In this document: positions 1-9,514 of the stretch, piece by piece | Position numbering within the stretch: position 1 is the first letter of the stretch | Layout: each line of letters opens with the position of its first letter | Source: CAZVYN01 sp964631125 | GTDB lineage: Bacteria; Eisenbacteria; RBG-16-71-46; CAIMUX01 | Assembly (NCBI GenBank): GCA_964631125.1 | Contig: CAZVYN010000006.1 | Coordinates: 1-64,000 of the forward strand | Direction of reading: 5' to 3' | Length of the DNA stretch: 64,000 nt | Notes under the pieces: generated by a model | What the model was told of the DNA's origin: nothing | Seen by the model: the letters and a program-made list of their open reading frames with translations, nothing else | Database searches by the model: none | Program-made: the position numbers and the translations under genes

Positions 1-2469
1 CTCGACGGGTTGGGCGATCACGTCGGCGGGATCGTCGTCATGCGCCACGCCGAGAACGCGCTGGAAGTGATCCGGCGGGTGCAGACACGTCTGGACGAGT
101 TGAAGGCGTCGCTCCCCGAAGGGGTCGAGATCGTCACGACCTACGACCGCTCCGATCTGATCACGCGCGCGCTGGAGACGCTGCGGCATGAACTGATCCT
201 CGAGATGATCATCGTGGCGCTGGTGATCCTGATCTTCCTCTGGCATCTGCCGTCGGCCATCGTGCCGATCCTGACCTTACCGATCGCCGTGCTGCTCTCG
301 TTCATCCCGATGCGGATGCTGGGCGTGAGCGTGAACATCATGTCGCTGGCCGGCATCGCCATCTCGATCGGAGTGTTGGTCGACGGCGCCATCGTCGAGG
401 TGGAGAACGCTTACAACCGGATGCATCGCTGGCAGGCCGACGGCGGCAAGGGGGATCCGCACGAAGTCCGACTGGCGGCGATGAAAGAGGTCGGCCCGTC
501 GGTCTTCTTCTCGCTCCTGGTCATCGCGGTGGCGTTCCTGCCGGTCTTCGCGCTCGTCGAGCAGGAAGGGCGGCTTTTCAAACCGCTCGCTTGGTCGAAG
601 AACCTGACCATGCTCATCGCCGCGCTCCTCGCGATCACGCTCGATCCGGCGCTGCGGATGCTCTTCACGCGGGTCCGGCCGTTCGTCTTCCAGCCGCGCT
701 GGCTCGCGCGGGCCGTGACCGGCGCGCTCGTCGGCACGTACCACTCCGAGGAGCGACACCCGATCAGCCGCGCGATCCACCGCATCTACGAGCCGGCCTG
801 CCGCTGGGTGCTGCGCCATCCGCGCACGACGATCGGGATCGCGGTGCTCATCGTCGCCGTCTCGATCCCCGCCTACTTCCGACTCGGGCGCGAGTTCATG
901 CCGCCGTTGAACGAAGGCTCGATCCTCTATATGCCGTCGACGCTGCCGGGCATCTCGGTCGGCGAAGCGGCGCGGATCTTGGAGACGCAGGATCGCGTGC
1001 TGGCGGCGTTCCCTGAAGTCGAGTCGGTGCACGGCAAGGCGGGACGGGCCGAGACCTCGACCGACCCGGCGCCGCTCTCGATGATGGAGACGGTCGTGCT
1101 CTTGAAGCCGGCCGATCAGTGGCGGGCGAAAGACCGGTGGTACTCGGGCTGGTGGCCCGACTTCGCCAAGCCGCTGGTGCGTCCGTTTTGGCCCGATCGC
1201 ATCTCGTGGGACGAGCTGGTGTCCGAGATGGATCGGAAGCTCTCGATTCCGGGCGCCACCAACGCCTGGACGATGCCGATCAAGGCGCGCATCGACATGC
1301 TCTCGACCGGAGTGCGCACGCCGGTCGGTGTGAAGGTGCTCGGGCACGACCTGGCGGCGATCGAGAAAGCGGGGATCCAGATCGAGGCGGCCTTGCGCAA
1401 TGTGCCGGGGACGCGGAGCGCCTTTGCCGAGCGCGTCTCGGGCGGCTTCTTCGTCGACATCACGCCGAGGCGAGAGGCGCTGGCTCGACACGGACTCACG
1501 ATCGACGCCGTCCACCGGGTCATCGCGACTTCGATCGGCGGCGAGAACATCTCGACCGTGCTGGACGGACGCGCACGCTACGGCGTCAACCTCCGCTATC
1601 CGCGCGAACTGAGGGACAACCCCGACGCGCTGGCCCGCGTCCTCGTGAAATCGCCGCTCGGGGCGCATGTGCCGCTGGGGCAGCTCGCCGACATCACGAT
1701 CTCCACCGGCCCGTCGATGGTGCGCAACGAGAACGGGTTCCTGGCCGGTTATGTCTTCGTCGACGTGGCCGGCCGCGACCTAGGGGGCTACGTCGAGGAG
1801 GCGAAGCGCGCGGTGGAAGCGCAGGTCACGCTTCCGACCGGGACGCTGCTCCTCTGGAGCGGTCAGTACGAGAACATGCAGCGAGTGGCGGAGCATCTGC
1901 GCGTCGTCTTGCCGATCACGATCGCGCTCATCTTCTTGCTGCTCTATCTGAACACCCGCTCGGCCTTCAAGACCGGCGTAGTCATGCTGGCGGTGCCGTT
2001 CTCGGCCGTCGGCGCGATCTGGCTCTTCCATCTGCTCGACTACGACGTCTCGATCGCCGCTTGGGTCGGGATGATCGCGCTGATGGGACTCGACGCGGAG
2101 ACCGGCGTCTTCATGCTGCTGTTCTTGGATCTCTCGCACGAAGAAGCCAGACAGAGCGGACGCCTGAGGAACGTGGCGGAACTCGACGAGGCGATCATCC
2201 ACGGCGCGGTCAAGCGCGCTCGGCCGAAGATGATGACGGTCGCGGCGGCGTTCATGGGGCTCCTGCCGATTCTCTGGTCGACCTCGGCCGGGGCGGACGT
2301 GATGAAGCGAATCGCCGCCCCGATGATCGGCGGGCTGGCGACGTCGTTCTTGATGGAGCTGCTGGTGTATCCCGCGATCTACAAGCTCTGGAAGCTGAGG
2401 ACCGAGCCGTTCCAGGCGTCCCCGCCGGTCACGGCTGGCCGAGCAGACGCCGCCCTTCCGGCCGTGTGA
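1..2469 (+). CDS. CusA/CzcA-family heavy-metal RND efflux pump, 3' part
   Basis: Inner-membrane proton-driven pump subunit of a tripartite RND metal exporter. The gene is open at the left window edge; about 822 codons are visible of the roughly 1,030-1,050 usual for the family, so the first periplasmic and membrane parts are missing. The visible protein starts in the porter domain just before GGIVVMR. It then shows a block of membrane helices containing GVLVDGAIVEVENA near residue 122-135, a second large periplasmic loop, and a final helix block with the CusA-type motif DAETGVFMLLF near residue 698. These motifs favour the metal (HME) branch over drug or lipid RND pumps; the metal itself cannot be read. 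The 3' end overlaps the converging sulfatase-like gene by 41 bases. Confidence 0.93.
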   Translation, partial: LDGLGDHVGGIVVMRHAENALEVIRRVQTRLDELKASLPEGVEIVTTYDRSDLITRALETLRHELILEMIIVALVILIFLWHLPSAIVPILTLPIAVLLSFIPMRMLGVSVNIMSLAGIAISIGVLVDGAIVEVENAYNRMHRWQADGGKGDPHEVRLAAMKEVGPSVFFSLLVIAVAFLPVFALVEQEGRLFKPLAWSKNLTMLIAALLAITLDPALRMLFTRVRPFVFQPRWLARAVTGALVGTYHSEERHPISRAIHRIYEPACRWVLRHPRTTIGIAVLIVAVSIPAYFRLGREFMPPLNEGSILYMPSTLPGISVGEAARILETQDRVLAAFPEVESVHGKAGRAETSTDPAPLSMMETVVLLKPADQWRAKDRWYSGWWPDFAKPLVRPFWPDRISWDELVSEMDRKLSIPGATNAWTMPIKARIDMLSTGVRTPVGVKVLGHDLAAIEKAGIQIEAALRNVPGTRSAFAERVSGGFFVDITPRREALARHGLTIDAVHRVIATSIGGENISTVLDGRARYGVNLRYPRELRDNPDALARVLVKSPLGAHVPLGQLADITISTGPSMVRNENGFLAGYVFVDVAGRDLGGYVEEAKRAVEAQVTLPTGTLLLWSGQYENMQRVAEHLRVVLPITIALIFLLLYLNTRSAFKTGVVMLAVPFSAVGAIWLFHLLDYDVSIAAWVGMIALMGLDAETGVFMLLFLDLSHEEARQSGRLRNVAELDEAIIHGAVKRARPKMMTVAAAFMGLLPILWSTSAGADVMKRIAAPMIGGLATSFLMELLVYPAIYKLWKLRTEPFQASPPVTAGRADAALPAV

Positions 2470-4549
2470 GCAGCGCCTGGAGGCGCCGTTCGTTCGCGAT
2501 CCGCTGGCGAATTTGCGGCCCGCCCAACTGGATCGCCTCGGTCAGTTGCTCGACCGCGAGCGGGAACTGGCTTCGCGCCGTCGAGGCGACCGCCAACTCG
2601 ATCAACGCGTCGGGACGACGGGGTCCCTGCGCGAGCGCGAACGAGCGCAACGCCGGCTCGACCTCCTTGCGCCGCAGATGGACGATCCCCAGCTCGTAAT
2701 GCGAGATGAACGCGTCGCCGAGTAGCGCGCGCGCGCGCAGCAGACCGGTGTAGGCGGCGTCCATGTTTCCGAGCATCAGATCGGCCAACGCCAAGTTGCT
2801 GATGGTGCGGCCATCGTCCGGCGCCTTCAGAGTCGCCTGGGAGAGGACATCGCGGGCCATGGCGTAGTCGCCCTTCTGGAAGGCGGCGGCGCCGATGTTG
2901 GCGAGCGCCGCGACTCGCTCCGGCGTGATGGCGAGACTGCGTCGATACCAGGTGATGGCCGAGTCGGGCAGGCCGGCGCGGAAGTACGTCTCGCCCAACT
3001 GATAGCAGACCTCGGACGACATCGGGTCGAGCAGGCGGGCCGCGCGCAGCGCCGTGACCGACTCCTGCGCGCGGCCCGCGCGTCGATGCAGGTGGCCCAG
3101 GCGGAGGAGCACGAACGGATTCTTCGGGTCTTCCGCGCGGATCTCTTCGAACCGCGCGATCGCCTCTTCGGTCTTCCCGAAGACGAAGAGCTGATTCGCT
3201 TCGCCGATGCGATGCGCGAGCGCGGCGCGCGACTTCGGATCGATGCGCGAACCGCCGGACGTCTGGCTGCCGCCCGCCAGATAGCCCAACGAGCGAAGTC
3301 GCTCCATCTGCTCTTCGCTGACCACGCCGGCCGGCGCGACTTCGCCCGCTCGCAGCGCTTCCAATCCGTCGGCCAAGATGACCGCGCGACGCGGATCGCT
3401 CTCCGTCAGGTTCGACAACTCGCCGGGGTCGGTCTCCAGCGCGTACAACTCCGGCGCCGGGGCCGAGATGTACTTCCACTCGCGCGAACGCACGCCATGG
3501 AGCGGCGACCATCCCATGCCGACTGCGTAGAGCGACTCGATGTAGCCGAGTCTCGGACGCTCCGGCGGCGGCGCGCCGTTCATGGCGGCGACGAACGAGG
3601 CGCCGTCGAGCCCCGAGGGGGGCGCCACGCCGCGCAGTTCGAGCAGCGACGGCAGGAGATCCACGAGCGAGACTTGCTCCGTGACGCTCGCGCCCGCAGG
3701 CACGCCCTTCCCCGCCAAGAGGAGCGGCACGCGAATCGTCGTGTCGTACAGAAACAGTCCGTGGTTCGGCTCGTCATGCTCGCCGAGCCCCTCGCCATGG
3801 TCGGCCGCCACCACGACGAGTTGCGGCGCGCGACCTCGAGCGCGCAGTTCACGCAGCAGCCGCCCGACCTCGCGATCGGTGTACTCGATCTCGCCCGCGT
3901 ACCCCTCGCGCCAACCCTCCGGCGCCTCGTACGGATCGTGCGGATCGTAGAGATGCACCCAGAGGAAGAGCCGGTTCGGCTTCGTTGTCTTCAGGGCGCC
4001 GTCGAGCCAGGCGAGCGTGGCGTCGACCACTTCCTGCGCGCGACGTTCATGACGGAACCGATGGTCGCTCGGCAGCGCCGCTTCGGCCGGCGTTTCGAAG
4101 GCGTCGTCGTAGTGGTCGAAGCCGCGCGCCAGGCCGAAGGTCGACGCCAGCGGGAACGCGCCCACGAACGCGGCGGTCGCGTAGCCGTCGCGTTTCAGGA
4201 CCTCGGCCAGCGTCTTCGGGGCGGGCCCGAGATAATGCTCGTTGAGCCGCACGCCGTGGTGATGCGGCCAGAGGCCGGTCATCATCGTGCAGTGCGACGG
4301 CAGGGTGAGCGGCGTCGCGGTCACCGCCTGCTCGAAGCGGCAGCCGGCCAGCGCGAGCGAATCGAGGGTGGGCGTCCGCACGGGGCTTCCCGCGTACCCG
4401 ACATGATCCGCGCGCAGCGTGTCGATCGTGATGAAGAGAATGTCCCCGCGGGGCGGACCGAAGCCGCCGCAACTGATCAGCGCGATCAGCCCGACCCCGA
4501 GAAAGATGCTCCTGCGCGGCAGAGTTCGAAACGGACTCGAGATTCGCAA
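2429..4549 (-). CDS. Sulfatase-fold lipoprotein with C-terminal TPR repeats
   Basis: Alkaline-phosphatase-superfamily (sulfatase-like) enzyme fused to tetratricopeptide repeats, 706 aa. A hydrophobic leader ends in a lipobox-like LISC at Cys27, so the protein is probably a lipoprotein. The core begins with ILFITIDTLRADHVG (residues 37-51) and later has a metal-site ADHGEG motif and DPHDPY. At the nucleophile position it reads T82-L-P-S-H86 instead of the formylglycine signature C/S-x-P-x-R, so a threonine nucleophile is likelier than formylglycine. TPR repeats run from about residue 460 to the end. The substrate is unknown; phospho- or sulfo-ester transfer to surface polymers is possible. It converges on and overlaps the RND pump gene. 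Confidence 0.88.
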   Translation of the reverse strand: MRISSPFRTLPRRSIFLGVGLIALISCGGFGPPRGDILFITIDTLRADHVGYAGSPVRTPTLDSLALAGCRFEQAVTATPLTLPSHCTMMTGLWPHHHGVRLNEHYLGPAPKTLAEVLKRDGYATAAFVGAFPLASTFGLARGFDHYDDAFETPAEAALPSDHRFRHERRAQEVVDATLAWLDGALKTTKPNRLFLWVHLYDPHDPYEAPEGWREGYAGEIEYTDREVGRLLRELRARGRAPQLVVVAADHGEGLGEHDEPNHGLFLYDTTIRVPLLLAGKGVPAGASVTEQVSLVDLLPSLLELRGVAPPSGLDGASFVAAMNGAPPPERPRLGYIESLYAVGMGWSPLHGVRSREWKYISAPAPELYALETDPGELSNLTESDPRRAVILADGLEALRAGEVAPAGVVSEEQMERLRSLGYLAGGSQTSGGSRIDPKSRAALAHRIGEANQLFVFGKTEEAIARFEEIRAEDPKNPFVLLRLGHLHRRAGRAQESVTALRAARLLDPMSSEVCYQLGETYFRAGLPDSAITWYRRSLAITPERVAALANIGAAAFQKGDYAMARDVLSQATLKAPDDGRTISNLALADLMLGNMDAAYTGLLRARALLGDAFISHYELGIVHLRRKEVEPALRSFALAQGPRRPDALIELAVASTARSQFPLAVEQLTEAIQLGGPQIRQRIANERRLQALLTRPEGRRLLGQP

Positions 4550-4666
4550 GGGGACGCTGATGCTCCAACTCGAGGGGGTTCAGAGGCTCGCGGCCTCGAC
4601 TCTCACGGGAGCGCCACTATACTCGACTTGACTGCTGGCCGATTCCGGGCATGATCTCCCTCGCAC

Positions 4667-4739
4667 GCGCCTGTGGCTCAATGGATAGAGCATCTGACTT
4701 CGGATCAGACGGTTGGGGGTTCGAATCCCTCCAGGCGCA
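4667..4739 (+). tRNA. tRNA-Arg (anticodon TCG)
   Basis: A 73-nt cloverleaf can be folded by eye. The acceptor arms GCGCCTG (4667-4673) and CAGGCGC (4732-4738) pair perfectly. The anticodon stem TCTGA/TCAGA encloses the loop CTTCGGA with anticodon TCG. The T arm has GGTTCGAATCC and the discriminator base is A4739. CCA is not encoded. It reads CGA (and by wobble other CGN) arginine codons. Confidence 0.96.
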
Positions 4740-4777
4740 CATTGTTTCTCCCGTTCGCCAGCAAACTCTCCCGCTGG

Positions 4778-4981
4778 TCAGTGAGGCGCGGCCGTCGCCA
4801 CGACCGCCATGACGACCGCCGTGGCCGCGAGTGCGGCCAGCACAACGCCCAAGACCCGATGGGCGATCCGCGAACGGCGGATGCGTTGCGCGAAATCCTG
4901 CGAGCGCGCTCTTCCTGCGTTCCGCACGGCCGAACGACGCCCGTTCGCGACCTGCACGCGGTCCAGTTCGTAGACGGTCAT
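4778..4981 (-). CDS. Small single-pass membrane protein
   Basis: A 67-aa reading frame with a strong ribosome binding site (GGAGGA, 9 bases before the ATG). The first 45 residues are basic and arginine-rich. A C-terminal hydrophobic segment of about 20 residues (VLGVVLAALAATAVVMAVV) forms one membrane helix. I do not recognise a family. It sits alone between the tRNA-Arg gene and the mqnD-like gene, transcribed in the same direction as the latter's operon. The Shine-Dalgarno site and the amphipathic layout are the reasons for calling it real. Confidence 0.55.
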   Translation of the reverse strand: MTVYELDRVQVANGRRSAVRNAGRARSQDFAQRIRRSRIAHRVLGVVLAALAATAVVMAVVATAAPH

Positions 4982-5089
4982 GGTGCAATTTCCTCCGCAT
5001 CTCGCCCTGAGTCGTGGTGTAGGACAAGCCCCGACCGGTTATCGGCAGGTCGAAGGAAATCCGCAGCGAGATTGTGAGCGCGGCAGAGA

Positions 5090-5983
5090 TCAGACGAGGC
5101 GAATCGGCTCCACCAGTCGCGGGACGTAACCGGCGTCTGCGCCCCGCTGGAGCAAGAGGGAAAGGGCCGCCACGCCGCGTTCTCCCAGGTCGAGCGTCCA
5201 CTCGTTGACATACATGCCCACGAAGCGGCGACCGAGCTGTTGATCGAGCCCGCGACCGTAGCGCAGCGCGTAATCCATCGCCTCGGCTTCGTGCGCGCGC
5301 GCGTACTCGATCGAGGCGCGGAGCGCGCGCGTGCAGGCTTCCGCCACCGGACGTCCGAGGTCCTTGCGGACTAAGTCGAGACCGAGCGGCAGCGGCAGGC
5401 CGGTGTCCTGCTTCCAGAGCGCGCCTAAGTCGGCGATCTTGTGCAGTCCATCGCGCTCGAAGGTGAGTTGCCCTTCGTGAATGACGAGTCCTGCGTCGAC
5501 CTCGCCCTCGCGCACGACGTCCAGGATGCGATCGAAGGGCGTGATCTGCGCACGATACGAATCGACGTAGAACTTCAGGGCGAGCGCGGCGGTCGTCATC
5601 AGCCCAGGGATGGCGATGCGGGCGCCGCTGAGTTGAGCCAGCGTGCGCGGCTCGCGCGAAACGAGGATCGGTCCGTAGCCGTCGCCCATCGACACGCCGG
5701 TGCGCATGACCCAGTAGCGATCGGCCACGTAGGGATAGGCGTGCGCGGAGATCGCGGTGATCTCGAGTTCACCGGTCATGGCGCGCTCGTTCAGCGACTG
5801 GATGTCCTCCAGCACATGCTCCACCCGCCAACGACGCCCGCCGTTCTCCGCCGGCTCCTCGACCTGCACGGCGTCGACTGCGAAGCCGTAGAACATGAAG
5901 GCGTCATCCGGGTCGGGGCTGTGTCCGAAGCGGAGCGTGGGGAGCGACGCGGTCGAGGGCGTCGCCTCATCGGGCCGGGGCAT
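5090..5983 (-). CDS. MqnA/MqnD-family protein, probable futalosine-pathway menaquinone enzyme
   Basis: A 297-aa periplasmic-binding-protein-fold protein. The N-terminal FGHSPDPDDAFMFYG (about residues 19-33) matches the GxSPxPxD motif of MqnD (1,4-dihydroxy-6-naphthoate synthase). ISAHAYPYVADRY and the central IPGLMTTAALALK fit the same family, and the length is typical. MqnD converts cyclic dehypoxanthine futalosine to dihydroxynaphthoate; MqnA acts earlier by dehydration, and the two are paralogous. The D-type is favoured by the first motif. It is the last gene of a coupled operon, its ATG overlapping the stop of the MFS gene by one base (TGATG). No other mqn gene is in the window, so a broader substrate-binding role cannot be excluded. 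Confidence 0.72.
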   Translation of the reverse strand: MPRPDEATPSTASLPTLRFGHSPDPDDAFMFYGFAVDAVQVEEPAENGGRRWRVEHVLEDIQSLNERAMTGELEITAISAHAYPYVADRYWVMRTGVSMGDGYGPILVSREPRTLAQLSGARIAIPGLMTTAALALKFYVDSYRAQITPFDRILDVVREGEVDAGLVIHEGQLTFERDGLHKIADLGALWKQDTGLPLPLGLDLVRKDLGRPVAEACTRALRASIEYARAHEAEAMDYALRYGRGLDQQLGRRFVGMYVNEWTLDLGERGVAALSLLLQRGADAGYVPRLVEPIRLV

Positions 5984-7275
5984 CAGGTCTCCTCTCGTTG
6001 TCCATCGACAAGACCCGGCACCCTACGCTCGGTCCGCCCCGCGTTCAACAGCGCCCAAGCCGCCCAAAACGCGGACAATCCCGCCAGTATCGCGCCGACT
6101 CCCCAGGCCATCGGAGCGCCGATCCAAGTGGCCGCGCTGCCGGCGACCAGACTTCCGATCGGCGTCGATCCGGAGAACACGGTCACGTAGACGCTCATCA
6201 CGCGGCCGCGGAGATGATCGGGCGAGGTCTGCTGGATGGTCGTGTTCGCGGTGGCAGTCACGAAGATCATCGAGGCGCCGACCCCCATCAGCAGCAGATA
6301 ACAAGCCGGCATCCACCTCATGTGGGCGGCGCCGGCGAAGGCGAGTTCCAAGACGGCGAAAGCGGCGGCGCCCCAGATCATGGTGCGGCGCGGCTCCAAG
6401 CGGGGCGCGAGCGCGATGACGAATGCGGCGGTGACCGAGCCGATGCCGAGCGCCGCCATCAAGAGCCCGAAGCCGGCCGACCCGATCTGCAGCACGTCCC
6501 GCGCGATGACCGACAGGAGCACCGTGTAGTTCATCCCGAACGTCGCGATGAGTCCCACCAGGAGCGTCGGGACGAGCACCAGCGGCGTCGTGCGCACGTA
6601 GCGCAGTCCATCTCCCAGGCTCTGCCACACGCCGGTCCGTTGGGGCGGCGGGCGCTGGATCAACTCCGACTCGCGCATCATCAGGAGTCCTGCGATGACC
6701 GGCGCGAAGGTGGCGGCGTTGATCAGGAAGACCGTCCCAGGCTCGAAGCGAATCAAGAGCAGCCCGCCGAGCGCCGGCCCGAGGATCCGCGCGAGATTGA
6801 AGGCGGAACTGTTGAGCGCGAGAGCGTTCATGATGTCGGCGCGGCCCACCATCTCGGTCACGAAGGCCTGTCGCGCCGGCATGTCGAAGGCGTTGACCAC
6901 CCCGAGGAACGCCGCCAAGACCAGCAGTTGTCCCGGTTGCGCATGTCCCGTCACCGCGAGGATGCCCAGGACCAGCGCCTGCACGGCGGAGAGCGCTTGG
7001 GTCATGAGCAGCGTGCGCCGCTTGTCGAAACGGTCGGCCGCGACGCCGCCGACCAGACCGAGGAACATCACCGGCGCGTACTGCAGCCCGACGACCAGTC
7101 CGACCATCACGGGAGAATCGGTCAACTCCAACATGAGCCACGACTGCGCGACCGACTGCATCCAGGTGCCGGTCAGGCTGAGGAGCTGGCCGATCCAGAA
7201 GAGTCGAAAGTTACGATGCCCGAAGGCCGCGAAACCCGAGCGCAGAGTGACGAGCGGATTGACCGAATCCTTCAT
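5983..7275 (-). CDS. MFS exporter (EntS-like)
   Basis: A 430-aa, 12-helix major facilitator transporter. It begins FRLFWIGQLLSLTGTWMQSVAQSWL, characteristic of the EntS/DUF894 exporter group, followed by the loop-2 motif GGVAADRFDKRR near residues 75-86. EntS-type proteins export siderophores and other small molecules; the substrate here is unknown. The start ATG at 7275 overlaps the TGA of the kinase-like gene (ATGA), and its own stop overlaps the next start, so the three genes are translationally coupled. The frame stays open upstream of this ATG inside the kinase gene, but coupling and homology place the start here. Confidence 0.87.
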   Translation of the reverse strand: MKDSVNPLVTLRSGFAAFGHRNFRLFWIGQLLSLTGTWMQSVAQSWLMLELTDSPVMVGLVVGLQYAPVMFLGLVGGVAADRFDKRRTLLMTQALSAVQALVLGILAVTGHAQPGQLLVLAAFLGVVNAFDMPARQAFVTEMVGRADIMNALALNSSAFNLARILGPALGGLLLIRFEPGTVFLINAATFAPVIAGLLMMRESELIQRPPPQRTGVWQSLGDGLRYVRTTPLVLVPTLLVGLIATFGMNYTVLLSVIARDVLQIGSAGFGLLMAALGIGSVTAAFVIALAPRLEPRRTMIWGAAAFAVLELAFAGAAHMRWMPACYLLLMGVGASMIFVTATANTTIQQTSPDHLRGRVMSVYVTVFSGSTPIGSLVAGSAATWIGAPMAWGVGAILAGLSAFWAAWALLNAGRTERRVPGLVDGQREET

Positions 7276-7937
7276 GCGCCGGCCTTGGCCAGGGCGGCGC
7301 GCACGATGAGATCGACGGCCCCTTCGTAGCCGAGCTGTCCCGTGTTCAGGACCATCGCGTAGTGCAGCGGATCGCGCGGGTCGGCCCCGAAGTGGTGCTT
7401 CACCCAGTCGCGCCGCTCGCGGTCGCGCCGGTCGACCTCTTTGCCCGCCTCGTCGGCGGTGATGGACCGGCGCTCGGCAATGTTGGCGATTCGGTCGGCG
7501 CGCGGCGCCACCAACCTCACATGCAACGCGCGCGGATGCCCGGCCAAGACGAGCGACGCGCCGCGTCCGACGAAGACCGCGCGCTGACTTCGCGCTTCCT
7601 CGCGGATCACCTCTTGCACCACCACGCCGACGCGGTCGGGATCGGGACCGCCCGCCACCACCTCGGTCCCTAGCGGCGACGTGTACTCCGGGTGCGCCGC
7701 TTGCATCGCGCGCAGCAGGCGAAGGATCACCCCCTCGCGACGCTCGTCCCAGCCCTGCACGACCTCGCTGGGCAGTTGCAGGCGTCGCGCGACCTCGTCG
7801 ACCAAGAGGGAGTCGACGACCTCGGCGCCGAGCTTCTCGGCGACGGCCAGACCGACGACGCGGCCGCCCGCGCCGTATTCGCGCGAGACGGTGACCAGGA
7901 TCTGCGCTCTCTTGCCGCCCGGGGCCTCGGGGTCCAT
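7272..7937 (-). CDS. Cytidylate kinase-like family protein
   Basis: A 221-aa P-loop-kinase-fold protein. VTVSREYGAGG near residues 14-24 is the characteristic start of the cytidylate-kinase-like family (AAK33/PF13189-like), in place of a classical GxxGxGKT loop. GRGASLVLAG and later basic residues (RRDRERRDW) fit the lid region. The physiological substrate of the family is not established. The start is chosen by the GGAGG site six bases upstream of ATG 7937. It is the first gene of the operon kinase-MFS-mqnD, divergent from sthA across about 130 bases. Confidence 0.78.
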   Translation of the reverse strand: MDPEAPGGKRAQILVTVSREYGAGGRVVGLAVAEKLGAEVVDSLLVDEVARRLQLPSEVVQGWDERREGVILRLLRAMQAAHPEYTSPLGTEVVAGGPDPDRVGVVVQEVIREEARSQRAVFVGRGASLVLAGHPRALHVRLVAPRADRIANIAERRSITADEAGKEVDRRDRERRDWVKHHFGADPRDPLHYAMVLNTGQLGYEGAVDLIVRAALAKAGA

Positions 7938-8069
7938 GCATCGCCTCCTGTTTGCGTCATCGGTGGGCTTGTTCGCGGGCTCGTCCGCGGGCTGTCCCAC
8001 GCGCGCCGGAGCATACGCCTCGACGCCGCGCTTGCGCCTCCCTAGGACCGGCCTGCACAATCCGCCGCC

Positions 8070-9512
8070 ATGCAGAGATTCGACATGTTCTCCATCGGCA
8101 CCGGCCCGGCCGGACAGCGCTCGGCGGTGCAAGCCGCGAAGTTGGGCAAGACCGTCGGGATCTGCGAACGCCGCAATGTCATCGGCGGCGTTTGCATCAA
8201 TACCGGCACGGTTCCCTCCAAGACCTTCCGCGAAGCGGTGCTGCACCTGACCGGTTGGCATCAACGCGGCTTCTACGGCTCGTCCTACTCGGTCAAAGAC
8301 AAGATCACGATGGAGGACTTGGTCTTCCGCGTCTCGCAGGTGATCCAGCGTGAAGTGCAGGTCATCCGCGATCAACTGCGCCGCAACGGCATCGAGGTCC
8401 TCAACGGGACCGCGCGATTCCTCGGCCCGCACAACCTGGCGATCGATGGGCCGAACGGAGTGATCGAGATCGAGGCCGAGAACATCATGATCGGCGTCGG
8501 CACCACGCCCTCGATGCCGGCCGGCGTGGCGGTCGACGGCGAGACGGTCATCACCTCGGACGAGGTGCTCGGGCTCAAGAAGCTGCCGCACACCATGACG
8601 GTCGTCGGCGCGGGCGTCATCGGCGCCGAATACGCTTCGATGTTCGCCGCGCTGGGCGTCGACGTGACCCTGGTCGACGGCCGCAAGCGACTGCTGGAGT
8701 TCGTCGACGCCGAGATCGCCGAGTCGCTCTCGTATCAGATGCGCGCGATGGGCTGCACCTTCCGATTGGGCGAAGAGGTCGAGACGGTTTCGATCCCGCA
8801 GCCGGGACGCGCCGAAGCGACGCTCAAGTCGGGCAAGAAGATCGTCTCCGAGGTGCTGCTCTACTGCGCAGGCCGCGTCGGGGCGACCGAAGCGCTCGAC
8901 CTGCCGAGAGCGGGACTGGAGGCCGACTCGCGCGGACGCATCACGGTGGACGCCGAGTTCCGCACCGCGCAGCCGCACATCTTCGCGGCAGGCGACGTCA
9001 TCGGCTTCCCCGCGCTCGCGTCGGTCTCGATGGAGCAGGGCCGCATGGCCGCCTGTCACGCCTTCGGCGTGCCCGCACTCTTCGTCCCGGAGCTGTATCC
9101 CTACGGCATCTACTCCATCCCCGAGATCTCGATGGTCGGCAAGAACGAAGAAGAGTTGACGCGCGAACAGATTCCCTACGAAGTCGGCATGTCGCGCTAC
9201 AAGGAGATCGCGCGCGGCGCGATCCTGGGCGACGAGTCGGGGTTGCTGAAGATCCTCTTCCACCGCGAGACGCGCCGGCTCTTGGGAGTGCACATCATCG
9301 GCACCGCCGCGACCGAGTTGGTGCACATCGGACAGGCCGTGCTCGCCTTCGGCGGCACCATCGACTTCCTGGTCAACACCGTCTTCAACTACCCGACGTT
9401 CGCCGAGTGCTACAAAGTCGCCGCGCTCGACGGGTACAACAAGGTCGGCCCGCCGGAGATGAGCGCCGCCATCGACTGGGGCGTGTTGGGCGGGGTGGAT
9501 AATGTCGAGTAG
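8070..9512 (+). CDS. sthA: Soluble pyridine nucleotide transhydrogenase (Si-specific)
   Basis: A 480-aa FAD-dependent enzyme of the disulfide-reductase superfamily that exchanges hydride between NADPH and NAD+ in the cytosol. The FAD site GTGPAGQ lies at residues 10-16 and the second nucleotide site GAGVIGAEYASMFA near 185-198. The active-site segment reads GGVCINTGTVPSKT. The second redox cysteine of lipoamide dehydrogenase is threonine, the hallmark that separates SthA from dihydrolipoamide dehydrogenase. The C-terminal dimerisation domain carries HIIGTAATELVHIGQ. No strong Shine-Dalgarno site precedes the ATG. A 7-bp inverted repeat follows the stop. Confidence 0.93.
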   Translation: MQRFDMFSIGTGPAGQRSAVQAAKLGKTVGICERRNVIGGVCINTGTVPSKTFREAVLHLTGWHQRGFYGSSYSVKDKITMEDLVFRVSQVIQREVQVIRDQLRRNGIEVLNGTARFLGPHNLAIDGPNGVIEIEAENIMIGVGTTPSMPAGVAVDGETVITSDEVLGLKKLPHTMTVVGAGVIGAEYASMFAALGVDVTLVDGRKRLLEFVDAEIAESLSYQMRAMGCTFRLGEEVETVSIPQPGRAEATLKSGKKIVSEVLLYCAGRVGATEALDLPRAGLEADSRGRITVDAEFRTAQPHIFAAGDVIGFPALASVSMEQGRMAACHAFGVPALFVPELYPYGIYSIPEISMVGKNEEELTREQIPYEVGMSRYKEIARGAILGDESGLLKILFHRETRRLLGVHIIGTAATELVHIGQAVLAFGGTIDFLVNTVFNYPTFAECYKVAALDGYNKVGPPEMSAAIDWGVLGGVDNVE

Positions 9513-9514
9513 AC

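Noticed and set aside
277..1668. Long minus-strand open frame (463 codons) opposite the RND pump gene
   Set aside because: Arg/Asp/His-rich translation typical of the antisense strand of a GC-rich gene; no ribosome site or family motif.
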